From: GCA-016699445 sp964555055
GTDB lineage: Bacteria; UBA10199; JACPAL01; GCA-016699445
Direction: 5' to 3'
DNA length: 64,000 nucleotides
Assembly (NCBI GenBank): GCA_964555055.1
Contig: CAZKQW010000001.1
Location: 186,001 to 250,000, forward strand
The position numbers and the translations under genes are program-made. Every line of letters starts with the position of its first letter. The first letter of the stretch is position 1. Shown here in pieces: positions 15,965 to 23,501 of this stretch. Below the pieces are notes generated by a model that made no database searches, was not told the origin of the DNA, and was given only the letters and a program-made list of their open reading frames with translations.

Positions 15965-17554
15965 TTAAAACCGATCCGGGCTGGCTTCCTTCCAACCGCG
16001 AATCCACTTCTCCGGGATCTCCCCTTCCGCCAGGCAGTTCGGCTCCACCGGCGGGTAGATCTCGATCAACTGCTTGATTTCGGATGGCGCCGTCCTTCGG
16101 TAGATATGGTAGGGCTGGACTTCGTCGGGTGAGTTCAAGCCCGCCGCCCCTAAGAGATCCAGCACGCTTTCGACGGTCCGTTTTTGGTAGCTCGCCACGC
16201 GATGGGCTTTGTCGGAGACATCCAATCCTGACACTAAAACCGGATCCTGCGTCGCCACGCCCGTAGGGCATTTGTTTGTGTTGCATTTCAACGCCTGGAT
16301 GCATCCCAGCGCGAACATCATCGCCCGGGCCGCGTCCAGGAAATCGGCGCCTAGGGCCAGTTTCGTGATGATGTGAAAGCCGGTCACGATCTTCCCCGCC
16401 GCGTTGACCTTGATCTGGTCGCGCAGACCGCAGCCGATCAAGGCGTAGTTCACGAAGGAAAGCCCATCGTTCAAGGGCATGCCGACATGGTTTGAGAATT
16501 CCAAGGGCGCCGCGCCCGTGCCTCCTTCGGCGCCGTCGACAGTGATGAAATCCGGATAGAGTTTCGTCTCCAGCATCGCCTTGCAGATGGAGAAGAATTC
16601 CGACTTGCTGCCGATGCATAGTTTGAAACCGACGGGTTTTCCTCCGGAAAGCTCTCGGAGACGAGCGATGAATTCGAGCAAACCTCGCGGACTCGAAAAC
16701 TCCGTGTGGGCCGGAGGCGAAAGGACGTCGCGGCCCATCGGGACGTGACGGATCGCGGCGATCTCAGCCGTCAGCTTGGCCGCCGGCAGAATACCGCCAT
16801 GGCCCGGCTTCGCCCCTTGGGAGAGCTTCACTTCGATGAGCTTCACTTGGGGGAGATGGGCTTTTTCCTCGAATAACTTCCCGTCGAAACGGCCGCCCTC
16901 GTCGCGGCAACCGAAATACCCCGTGCCGATCTGCCAACAAATGTCCCCGCCGGGCTTCAAGTGGTAGGGGCTCAAACCGCCTTCGCCCGTGTTGTGGTAG
17001 AAATTTCCCATCTTCGCGCCTTCGTTCAAGGCTAGGATGGCGCGGTCGCTGAGCGAGCCGAAGCTCATCGCGGAGACGTTGAAGATCGACGCATGGTAAG
17101 GTTGCTTGCAGCGCTCTTTGCCGAGCCAAACGCGGGCGACGTCTTCCTTGGGGTGAGTCGGGTTGAGAGAATGGCTGATCCATTCGTACCCGACCTTATA
17201 GACATCCAGACGCGTCCCGAAGGCGAGCGTGTCGAGTTCCGCCTTGGCGCGTTGGTAGACGACCGAACGCATTTCGCGGCTGAAGGGGTATTCGTCCGAG
17301 TCCGATTCGATGAAATACTGCCGGATCTCCGTGCGAATCGACTCCAAAAAATAACGCATGTGCGCGAGCACGGGGAAGTTCTTGAGCAGGGCGTGCTTCC
17401 TTTGGAGCGAATCGCGGATCCCCTGGAGGATGAAGGCCGCCACGACGAGGAAAGACCAGCGCGCCGGCGGCCAATAATGCGTCCATCCCGCCGCCAGCAA
17501 GATCAGGACGAGGGAGACAAGGATAAAGACCTTGCGGGACCAGTATTTGTTCAT
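15965..17554 (-). CDS. FMN-binding glutamate synthase family protein, membrane-anchored
   Basis: 529 residues. Two N-terminal hydrophobic helices (about 9-24 and 32-44) precede a GltB-type FMN barrel. Seen motifs: NVSAMSFGSLSDRAILALN, GEGGLSPYH, AKPGHGGILP, VDGAEGGTGAAP, and a cluster of cysteines at CNTNKCPTGVATQ that fits the 3Fe-4S or related ligand loop. This is the stand-alone synthase-domain family. It lacks the glutaminase domain, so it is not a complete GltB, and its true substrate is often unknown. The membrane anchor suggests coupling to electron transfer at the inner membrane (inference). It stands alone on the minus strand. Confidence 0.87.
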   Translation of the reverse strand: MNKYWSRKVFILVSLVLILLAAGWTHYWPPARWSFLVVAAFILQGIRDSLQRKHALLKNFPVLAHMRYFLESIRTEIRQYFIESDSDEYPFSREMRSVVYQRAKAELDTLAFGTRLDVYKVGYEWISHSLNPTHPKEDVARVWLGKERCKQPYHASIFNVSAMSFGSLSDRAILALNEGAKMGNFYHNTGEGGLSPYHLKPGGDICWQIGTGYFGCRDEGGRFDGKLFEEKAHLPQVKLIEVKLSQGAKPGHGGILPAAKLTAEIAAIRHVPMGRDVLSPPAHTEFSSPRGLLEFIARLRELSGGKPVGFKLCIGSKSEFFSICKAMLETKLYPDFITVDGAEGGTGAAPLEFSNHVGMPLNDGLSFVNYALIGCGLRDQIKVNAAGKIVTGFHIITKLALGADFLDAARAMMFALGCIQALKCNTNKCPTGVATQDPVLVSGLDVSDKAHRVASYQKRTVESVLDLLGAAGLNSPDEVQPYHIYRRTAPSEIKQLIEIYPPVEPNCLAEGEIPEKWIRGWKEASPDRF

Positions 17555-17662
17555 AGAACGCTCAGTTTATAGAAATAGCGGGCTACTCTCTAGGAAATTC
17601 ATTGGAATACCGTCTTACCGCGCAACCATTCCCGGATTCCGACGATAACTCAGGAAATTATC

Positions 17663-18091
17663 ATGATCACTACCATAAGAAATTATGGGCTTGCCTTGTA
17701 CGAGAAAGTCACCGCTTTCCTACCCCACGTTCTCCTGGTCCGAACCTTCGACGGTACGTGCGTGGGAATGGCCATTTCCACGCTCGTGACGGGAAGGGGT
17801 CGAACGGTCCTGTACTGCGACCGCGACTTGAAGGCGAACATGGATCCGGAAGCGGAGGTTAAAAACGTCGGCCTCGCCTTACTGATTGGACGTCTTTCTT
17901 ACATGAAAAAAAGTGGATTTTGGGGCTATCGCGCCGAGATACTCACCGGCTACGATCCCAACGTATCGAACTCTTACCGGAGAAGGCTCGGCATGACACC
18001 TTCGTTCTATCTATACCGAGACCTCGATTCCTTTACGGGAGCCGAAGGAGAGAGAGTTTTGTCGGCTTATAAAACCACATTCTCCTTATAA
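17663..18091 (+). CDS. Hypothetical protein, 142 residues
   Basis: No family recognised. The reading begins at an ATG with AGGAAA about 6 bases upstream. The protein has a Cys-containing hydrophobic middle (LLVRTFDGTCVGMAIS) and an aromatic, Arg-rich C-terminal half (GYRAEILTGYDPNVSN, then RRRLGM). There is no signal peptide or strong membrane helix. Its last nine codons (SAYKTTFSL) and stop lie inside the 44-bp direct repeat at 18067-18110. The other repeat copy would encode the same nine residues, so before the cassette inserted this gene apparently overlapped the 3' end of the convergent mutase gene. Confidence 0.55.
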   Translation: MITTIRNYGLALYEKVTAFLPHVLLVRTFDGTCVGMAISTLVTGRGRTVLYCDRDLKANMDPEAEVKNVGLALLIGRLSYMKKSGFWGYRAEILTGYDPNVSNSYRRRLGMTPSFYLYRDLDSFTGAEGERVLSAYKTTFSL

Positions 18092-18110
18092 AGCCCGAAG
18101 ACACGATGGA
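18067..18110 (-). repeat. 44-bp direct repeat, left copy: remnant of the mutase 3' end
   Basis: Matches 19055-19098 at 40 of 44 positions. On the minus strand it reads in frame as LHRVFGLYKENVVL and stop, against RRVFGLYKENVVL in the intact mutase. Two of the four differences are synonymous in the mutase frame (Glu and Asn codons), and the same two are synonymous (Thr, Phe) in the overlapping plus-strand gene. The other two change one Arg to His. It looks like the displaced original gene end left after insertion of the ~1 kb toxin-antitoxin cassette. Confidence 0.85.
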
Positions 18111-18126
18111 GAGCCATGGACAATGA

Positions 18127-18243
18127 TCATGGATTCCTCAAACTCCCCTCAACGCGGATTGCCATAAGAGATTCCTCCATACCCGCATAAAGAGCATGCC
18201 TACCCGGGGCAGGGGATAATATACGCGCCTCTCGAGAGATCAT
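18127..18243 (-). CDS. Possible 38-residue small protein downstream of the PIN toxin
   Basis: An ATG three bases after the PIN-toxin stop opens a 38-codon frame beginning MISREARIL and containing GRHALYAGMEESLMAIRVEG. It stops just before the mutase-end remnant. Tight spacing suggests translational coupling to the toxin gene, and codon choice is similar to that of neighbours. No family is recognised and there is no separate ribosome binding site. It could be a chance frame or the remnant of a larger gene. Confidence 0.3.
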   Translation of the reverse strand: MISREARILSPAPGRHALYAGMEESLMAIRVEGSLRNP

Positions 18244-18246
18244 CTT

Positions 18247-18702
18247 TTAAACTAAAGCTGTATTCGGCTTGAAATCGGTTTTGAAATTCACTTGTTTGGC
18301 CAACGCCAATAGTCTTTGATCAAAGGTGAAAAAGTAGAACTCATCGTCGCATGCCCTTCTCCAAAGGAGGGCCGTATTCAAATGGATCGCATCGAGGGTA
18401 CGGCATTGGGAAAGCCAGGGTCGGTATTCGTCTTGGCGCAAGTCGTTCAATACCGTTCCGTCCATCGCCCTAAGGTGCAAGGAAGCCAACCACAGGTCGG
18501 CCTTTTTGAATAGGGATTTCCGAGACTCTTCATCCAACCTCTTTTGTACGGTGTAACGCTGCAACACGACGTTCACTTCACCCGTCAAAAGCTGGGAGGA
18601 GACTTTTTCCTTGGAATGATTCCAGAATAAACAGGCTTGCTCGTAATGGATATCCTCCAAAAGAAGGGAAAGCACGACGCTCGAGTCGATGTAAGCCACC
18701 AT
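18247..18702 (-). CDS. PIN-domain (VapC-like) toxin
   Basis: 151 residues from the ATG at 18702, one base after the antitoxin stop. A GAGG inside the antitoxin end (9 bases upstream) serves as ribosome binding site; a GTG 15 bases further upstream is less likely. PIN active-site acids: Asp in MVAYIDSSVVL, Glu in LLTGEVNVVL, Asp in RTLDAIHLNTALL, and Asp in FTFDQRLLALA. Probably a toxin ribonuclease neutralised by the Phd-like protein upstream. It is the central gene of the cassette bounded by the 44-bp direct repeats. This PIN protein is not closely similar to the VapC at 4818. Confidence 0.88.
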   Translation of the reverse strand: MVAYIDSSVVLSLLLEDIHYEQACLFWNHSKEKVSSQLLTGEVNVVLQRYTVQKRLDEESRKSLFKKADLWLASLHLRAMDGTVLNDLRQDEYRPWLSQCRTLDAIHLNTALLWRRACDDEFYFFTFDQRLLALAKQVNFKTDFKPNTALV

Positions 18703-18703
18703 A

Positions 18704-19015
18704 TCAACGATCCTCACGGGTCGCGGAAAGGAGCGTCATCACGTCCAGCGAAGGGGCTTTTTCCTTGGGAACCTTTCTCTTGGTTTTTACGGGGGGTACG
18801 AGATGAGATCGAGCCCTCACCACGAGGCCTTTGCGGTCGAGATCGTTCAGCAAGGTCTCCCAACGGGATAAACCATGGGCATGAGCCACCGTAGGCTGGC
18901 GGATCTCGGCAATCACCTCATCGCGATCCGTCACATAGACCACGTCGCCCGCACGTACGGCTTGGAGGTAATAGCTCAATTTATTCTTTAGGATTTTGAC
19001 CCCGACGGACTTCAT
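18704..19015 (-). CDS. Phd/YefM-like antitoxin
   Basis: 103 residues. The N-terminus (VGVKILKNKLSYYLQAVRAGD, then VYVTDRDEVIAEI) matches the Phd/YefM fold, with a helix-based DNA-binding part and the V-x-V-T-x-R-D-x-x-I-A strand. The C-terminal half is Lys/Pro-rich and would wrap around the toxin. The ATG is only 6 bases from a -10 element, so the message is almost or fully leaderless. Operator palindromes lie inside the promoter, which fits the usual autorepression by Phd-type antitoxins. The toxin gene follows after one base. Confidence 0.82.
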   Translation of the reverse strand: MKSVGVKILKNKLSYYLQAVRAGDVVYVTDRDEVIAEIRQPTVAHAHGLSRWETLLNDLDRKGLVVRARSHLVPPVKTKRKVPKEKAPSLDVMTLLSATREDR

Positions 19016-19021
19016 GAATCA

Positions 19022-19050
19022 ATAGTAGCTACGGTAGCTACCTTAGTCAA
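19022..19050 (-). promoter_or_regulatory. Antitoxin promoter with two palindromic operators in the spacer
   Basis: On the minus strand: -35 TTGACT (19045-19050), a 17-base spacer, and -10 TACTAT (19022-19027). Two copies of the self-complementary 8-mer GTAGCTAC (19025-19032 and 19034-19041), one base apart, span the spacer and part of the -10. A repressor bound there would block polymerase. The start codon is 6 bases downstream of the -10. Confidence 0.75.
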
Positions 19051-19054
19051 TATT

Positions 19055-19098
19055 TTATAAAACCACGTTTTCCTTATAAAGCCCGAAGACACGGCGGA
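19055..19098 (-). repeat. 44-bp direct repeat, right copy: functional mutase 3' end
   Basis: Partner of 18067-18110 (40/44 identical), here forming the last codons and stop of the mutase gene. The repeat pair bounds 988 bp containing the antitoxin, the PIN toxin and a possible small ORF. Recombination between the copies would remove the cassette and leave both flanking genes intact. Confidence 0.85.
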
Positions 19099-20659
19099 AG
19101 GCGTGGGCGATTTCGCCCAGGGTCGCCTTGTTTTTGACGGCTTCGTAGATGAAAGGGATCAAGTTTTCGGAGCCTTGGGCCGCCTGCGTCAGGTGGGCCA
19201 GGGCCTTGTCGGTCTTGGATTGGTCGCGGGAAGCGCGGAATTTCTTCAACTGCTCCTTCTTCCGGATCTCGATCTGCGGGTCGATGCGCTGGATCGGCGG
19301 GGCTTTCTCGTCCTTCATTTGGAACTCATTCATGCCCACGATGATCTCATTTTTCTCTTCGATGTCTCGCTGGTATTGGAAAGCGCTATTTTGGATTTCC
19401 TTTTGGACGAATCCCTTGTCGATGGCGGCGAGCATGCCGCCCAAGTCCTCGACTTTTTTCATCAAGGCCAACGCTTCCTTTTCGATCCGATCGGTGAAGG
19501 ATTCGATGACGTAGGATCCGGCGCAGGGGTCGACCGTATTGGCCACGCCCGACTCGTAACCGATGATTTGCTGGGTCCTGAGGGCGATGCGCGCGGATTC
19601 TTCCGTCGGCAAGGCCAAGGCCTCGTCGAAGGAGTTGGTGTGCAGGGATTGCGTCCCTCCCAGGACGGAGGAAAGGGCCTGCAGGGTGACGCGGACGATG
19701 TTGTTATGGGGCTGTTGGGCCGTCAGCGAACACCCCGCGGTCTGGGAGTGGAAACGCAGCTTACACGCATCGTCTTTTTTGGCTTTGAAACGCTCGCGAA
19801 CGATACGCGCCCACATGCGGCGGGCGGCGCGGAATTTCGCGATCTCTTCGAGGAAATCATTGTGCACACCGAAGAAGAAGGAAATCTGGGGCGCGATGTC
19901 GTCGACGTCGAGGCCTGCCTTCACCGCCGCGTCCAGGTACGCGATGCCGTCCATCAACGTGAACGCCACTTCCTGCACCGCGGTACACCCCGCTTCCCTC
20001 ATGTGGTAGCCCGAGACGCTGATGGCGTTCCAGTTGGGGACTTGGTTTTTGCAGAATTGGAAAAGATCCGTGATGATGCGCATCGAGGGCTTCACGGGAT
20101 AGATGTAGGTGCCGCGCGCGATGTATTCCTTCAAAATGTCGTTTTGGACGGTGCCGCGGAGCTTATCCCACGAGACCCCCTGCTTGTCGGCGACGCAGAG
20201 ATAAAGAGCCAGCAGGATGGAGGCCGTCGAATTGATCGTCATCGACGTGGAGACCTTGTCGAGGGGGATCCCGTCGAGGAGGATTTCCATATCCTCGATC
20301 GAATCGATCGCCACGCCCACGCGACCCACCTCCCCGCACGCCATCGGATCGTCGGAATCGAGGCCCATCTGCGTGGGCAAATCGAAGGCGACGGAAAGAC
20401 CGGTTTGTCCGGCGCCTAAGAGGTACTTATACCGCTTATTGGACTCTTCCGCCGTCCCGAAGCCGGCGTACTGCCGCATGGTCCACAAACGGCCCCGGTA
20501 CATCGTGGGCTGGACCCCGCGGGTGAAGGGAAACTGGCCGGGCTCGCCTAAGTCCCTGGCATAATCCAAGTCCTTAACGTCGTCGGCCGTGTAGAGGCGT
20601 TTGACGGACAACCCGGAAATGGAACGAAACTCGGCTTTTCTCTCTTTGGACTGGGACAT
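19055..20659 (-). CDS. Acyl-CoA mutase catalytic (large) subunit, methylmalonyl-CoA mutase family
   Basis: 534 residues from the ATG at 20659 (a TTG at 20680 would add 7; no clear ribosome binding site for either). It has the mutase catalytic barrel signature: PTMYRGRLWTMRQYAGFG, then AEESNKRYKYLL, then GQTGLSVAFDLPTQMG, with later DPCAGSYVIE. The protein ends after the barrel, so the C-terminal B12-binding domain is missing and must be supplied by a separate small subunit, as in two-subunit mutases. Substrate could be methylmalonyl-CoA (propionate route to succinyl-CoA) or a related acyl-CoA. The nearby biotin carboxylase/carrier genes favour methylmalonyl-CoA. The 3' end carries the insertion-associated repeat. 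Confidence 0.88.
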   Translation of the reverse strand: MSQSKERKAEFRSISGLSVKRLYTADDVKDLDYARDLGEPGQFPFTRGVQPTMYRGRLWTMRQYAGFGTAEESNKRYKYLLGAGQTGLSVAFDLPTQMGLDSDDPMACGEVGRVGVAIDSIEDMEILLDGIPLDKVSTSMTINSTASILLALYLCVADKQGVSWDKLRGTVQNDILKEYIARGTYIYPVKPSMRIITDLFQFCKNQVPNWNAISVSGYHMREAGCTAVQEVAFTLMDGIAYLDAAVKAGLDVDDIAPQISFFFGVHNDFLEEIAKFRAARRMWARIVRERFKAKKDDACKLRFHSQTAGCSLTAQQPHNNIVRVTLQALSSVLGGTQSLHTNSFDEALALPTEESARIALRTQQIIGYESGVANTVDPCAGSYVIESFTDRIEKEALALMKKVEDLGGMLAAIDKGFVQKEIQNSAFQYQRDIEEKNEIIVGMNEFQMKDEKAPPIQRIDPQIEIRKKEQLKKFRASRDQSKTDKALAHLTQAAQGSENLIPFIYEAVKNKATLGEIAHAFRRVFGLYKENVVL

Positions 20660-20751
20660 AAGGAGGCTGGCTCTAGTCAAAGACCAAAGGGCGAATCAAC
20701 CATTTACTATCGAAAAAAAATCATCTAAGCCTGAAAAAGACAGGAGGGCCT

Positions 20752-21042
20752 ATGCTTCAAAAAAACGCCGGTATTTTCTTATCTCTTTGTTTTATCCTTT
20801 TATCGACAGCCGCTTCCGCCTCCGAACTTTACGGGAAAATCTCCTATAAAGGCGCTCCACTGAAGGGCGCCGAGATTTCCGTGCAGGATAAGAAGCTCAA
20901 AACCAACGACATCGGTTTCTATTCGGTCGAATTAGCACCGGGATCCTACATGTTGGAGATCAAACTTCCCGATGGGAGCAGCAAGTCCCAAAAAGTGGAA
21001 GTCTATCCCCAAGACACCGAAAAGAATTTAAAGATCGACTAA
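20752..21042 (+). CDS. Small secreted protein with carboxypeptidase-regulatory-like fold
   Basis: 96 residues: a signal peptide (GIFLSLCFILLSTAASA-SE), then a single beta-sandwich unit with the pattern LYGKISYKGAPLKGAEISV, then a T-N-D-I-G-F-Y turn and an APGSYMLEIKLPDG close. This is typical of CarboxypepD_reg/TonB-plug-associated domains. A good ribosome binding site (AGGAGG) precedes the ATG. The next gene starts 9 bases downstream, so the two are probably co-transcribed. The domain usually binds or displays on the surface; the function here is unknown. Confidence 0.72.
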   Translation: MLQKNAGIFLSLCFILLSTAASASELYGKISYKGAPLKGAEISVQDKKLKTNDIGFYSVELAPGSYMLEIKLPDGSSKSQKVEVYPQDTEKNLKID

Positions 21043-21051
21043 GGAGATTTC

Positions 21052-21870
21052 GTGAGCACAGACGCTTCTTCCAGCCGTTTAGAGATTATTCTACGTTCCA
21101 TCACCGCCGTCGGCGCTTTGCTGGCCGGCGTGTTCATCCCCGTTGTCATCAACGTGAACCAAGAGAAGAACCGCGAGACGCAGCTCTACGTCCAGATCAT
21201 GACCCAACGCGAGCAATCCGACAGTGCTCTGCGCTCGCAGATGTTCAATTCTCTCATCGGTTCGTATTTCGGTAAGGATATCCTAAGCGATCCCGAGAAG
21301 CAGATGATGTACCTCCATCTCCTCACACTCAACTTCCAGGAATTCTTCGACGCACGGCCTCTTTACGAGGATTTGGATAAGAGGGTAAATCCGGAGCAGC
21401 GCAAGCGCCTCCTGGAAATCGCCCGAAACGCCGCCGATCGTCAGGTCAACCTCCTCACGAAGCCTAACAACGAGCCTATGGAGATGCAGCTTTGTCTCCA
21501 GGAGACCGACGATTGCAAAAAAATGAACGTCTTCTCGATGAAGGGCCGGGACCGTACTTATACGTTCGCCACGCGACTCCTTTCCGTCACCCAATCGGAA
21601 ATCCGCGTCCGCGTGAGCTCGGCCGACGAGAAGTTCAACTTCAAGACGATCGAGTTCAACGTCTCCTACTTCGATACTCCTTTCATGAACAACACGAAGC
21701 TCGTCGACGGCAGCCGCTTCTCGTTCGTGCTCCGCAACGCCGACCCCGACCGCAAGATGGCCACAATCGAAATCGTCGTCTTTCCTGAAGAATACATGAA
21801 TTTGAGGGATCGGCCCTACTTCGACGAGATGCTGTCCAAGCTCGGGGCTAAAAATACAGTTGCGAAATAA
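21052..21870 (+). CDS. Hypothetical single-pass membrane protein
   Basis: 272 residues from a GTG start with GGAG 5 bases upstream. One hydrophobic helix (about residues 13-32, ITAVGALLAGVFIPVVI) near the N-terminus is followed by a long polar, helix-rich domain with clustered Asp/Arg/Glu and two Cys about 6 residues apart (CLQETDDC). No family was recognised. The orientation of the soluble part is unclear. Its close spacing to the CarboxypepD-like gene suggests a joint envelope function. Confidence 0.6.
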   Translation: MSTDASSSRLEIILRSITAVGALLAGVFIPVVINVNQEKNRETQLYVQIMTQREQSDSALRSQMFNSLIGSYFGKDILSDPEKQMMYLHLLTLNFQEFFDARPLYEDLDKRVNPEQRKRLLEIARNAADRQVNLLTKPNNEPMEMQLCLQETDDCKKMNVFSMKGRDRTYTFATRLLSVTQSEIRVRVSSADEKFNFKTIEFNVSYFDTPFMNNTKLVDGSRFSFVLRNADPDRKMATIEIVVFPEEYMNLRDRPYFDEMLSKLGAKNTVAK

Positions 21871-22014
21871 ACTTCATGGGCAATCAATTCCGTGTGGTGA
21901 CCGCCATGCCTCCGGAAAAGTTGCTTAGGAAATGGCTTGTGTTCGCTAATTATTTTTAAAGCCTACCCTTAAAATAACGCTAAAGTTTTCGGCGTATTTT
22001 CCGTAAAATTTACC

Positions 22015-23079
22015 GTGAAAATCTCCTCTCAACACATGGATCAAGCGGTGGCTGAAGGCATCGTCTCACGCGAACAATCCATGAAATTATGGGCCTTTTT
22101 CGAAAAAAGAAGGCCCGGACGGGGCTTGGATTCTCCACACGTCCTTTATTATTTAGGGGGACTAACGGTATTAGCCACCCTTTCTTACCTTCTCGTGGAT
22201 CAATGGCAAAAGAAGCAAACTTCCGTCCTTTTCCTCACATTGAGCCTGATGACTCTTTTTTTCTGCCTGTCCGCGCACTATCTTCAAAACGCAAAAAAAA
22301 TCGCGGTTCCGGCAGGTCTTTGTGCGGTGTTGGCGTCGATTTCTTTCTACGGATCCCTAACCTTTCTGCTGACCTTACTTGGATGGGATGCCCCTCTCCC
22401 CGCCGGCATCGGCCCTTTGAAAAGTGAGCTTATTCTCTTAAGAAACGCGAGCCTCCCCGGGATAGGCGGGCTTGGGCTCGCCGTTTTCATGTCCCGAAGG
22501 ATTCGATTTCCCTTCCAAATCTTCGTCGTCTTTTGTTTCCTCGAGAGCTTATGGAAGGATGCCCTTTCTTTCACCCTGCGCTACGGCGGATGGGCTCCCA
22601 TGCAAGCCCAATGTCCCATCTGTCCGCCTTACGACATGCTTGCGAAGGCCGGAGTTTTTTTCGGCCTCATCTGTCTATATGTCTCCGACCGAATGGAACG
22701 AAATAATAGAAAAGCGGAGGCTCTCTGGGTGCATCTTTTGGCCAATATGACGATCCTATCGAGCTTTAATTCCGCCACGTACGCGTTCACCCAGCATCAT
22801 TGGCTGGCTGCCTTGAGTTTCGCTTTTTATATGGGTCTTCTTGTCCTCAGCGTGATCGGCCGCCGCACTGTTTTATCCGTGACGGCATTGTTGGGGATCG
22901 GGGATTTTATTTATTTTTTACTCGGCAGCTTCTTCAAGAATTCGATTCTCTTCCCTTACCTTTTGATCGCTGCCGGGACGGGCATCATCTACATGGGAGT
23001 TTATTATAAGAGGAATCAAGAGAAGATCGAAGGTTTCATCCGAAAAACAACAGGTCAAGGAGGCTTCCATGCAAGCTAA
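22015..23079 (+). CDS. Polytopic membrane protein, DUF2157-like
   Basis: 354 residues from a GTG start. A soluble N-terminal segment of ~45 residues (VAEGIVSREQSMKLWAFF) is followed by about nine predicted membrane helices. The N-terminal pattern resembles DUF2157 membrane proteins, but the match is only by eye. It ends with a basic C-terminus. The next gene (PEGA domain) starts 11 bases before its stop, so they are coupled. Confidence 0.55.
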   Translation: MKISSQHMDQAVAEGIVSREQSMKLWAFFEKRRPGRGLDSPHVLYYLGGLTVLATLSYLLVDQWQKKQTSVLFLTLSLMTLFFCLSAHYLQNAKKIAVPAGLCAVLASISFYGSLTFLLTLLGWDAPLPAGIGPLKSELILLRNASLPGIGGLGLAVFMSRRIRFPFQIFVVFCFLESLWKDALSFTLRYGGWAPMQAQCPICPPYDMLAKAGVFFGLICLYVSDRMERNNRKAEALWVHLLANMTILSSFNSATYAFTQHHWLAALSFAFYMGLLVLSVIGRRTVLSVTALLGIGDFIYFLLGSFFKNSILFPYLLIAAGTGIIYMGVYYKRNQEKIEGFIRKTTGQGGFHAS

Positions 23080-23461
23080 GACATTCTCTCTTAATAAAGA
23101 TTTTTTGATAAGCCTCATCTTAAGCGCCGCTTGCCTTTTGGCGCTTCAACCGATGATACCGGGCGGATGGTCCCCTAATTCAAACTTCGCCGCGACCTCA
23201 TTGACCCATGAGTATGACCAAGCCATGCACAATTCGAAGGATAGAACGGGTGAACTGACGATCTTTTCCAACCCGAATCGAGCTGATGTCCTGATGAACG
23301 GCGTCAAGATAGATAAGACACCTTTGACCCTCAACAGAGTTCCTAGGGATCAGCCACTTAAGATCACTATCCAAAAAGAAGGATATGAAACCAAAACCAT
23401 CCCCGTCGTCTTCGGCGCCGACAAAAAAAAGAAGCTCGAGGTGGTTTTAAAGATGAATTAA
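23069..23461 (+). CDS. PEGA-domain membrane-anchored protein
   Basis: 130 residues with an N-terminal hydrophobic segment (FLISLILSAACLLAL) acting as signal anchor. A PEGA unit follows: GELTIFSNPNRADVLMNGVKI, then a TPLTLNRVP turn, then KITIQKEGYETKTIPV. PEGA domains are found in surface-layer-like and envelope proteins and in kinases of Bacteria and Archaea. It overlaps the upstream membrane protein by 11 bases. Confidence 0.75.
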   Translation: MQAKTFSLNKDFLISLILSAACLLALQPMIPGGWSPNSNFAATSLTHEYDQAMHNSKDRTGELTIFSNPNRADVLMNGVKIDKTPLTLNRVPRDQPLKITIQKEGYETKTIPVVFGADKKKKLEVVLKMN

Positions 23462-23501
23462 GAAAGTGCCAGCCCTTTTAATCACGCTCCTAAGAGGGAG
23501 A

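Noticed and set aside
18229..18238. CTCTCGAGAG palindrome near the end of the toxin gene
   Set aside because: A single 10-bp palindrome inside a possible small ORF, without neighbouring signals. Chance occurrence is likely.
19103..20419. A 438-codon frame on the plus strand opposite the mutase gene
   Set aside because: It is complementary to a strongly conserved mutase gene, matches no family and reflects codon bias in GC-rich DNA.
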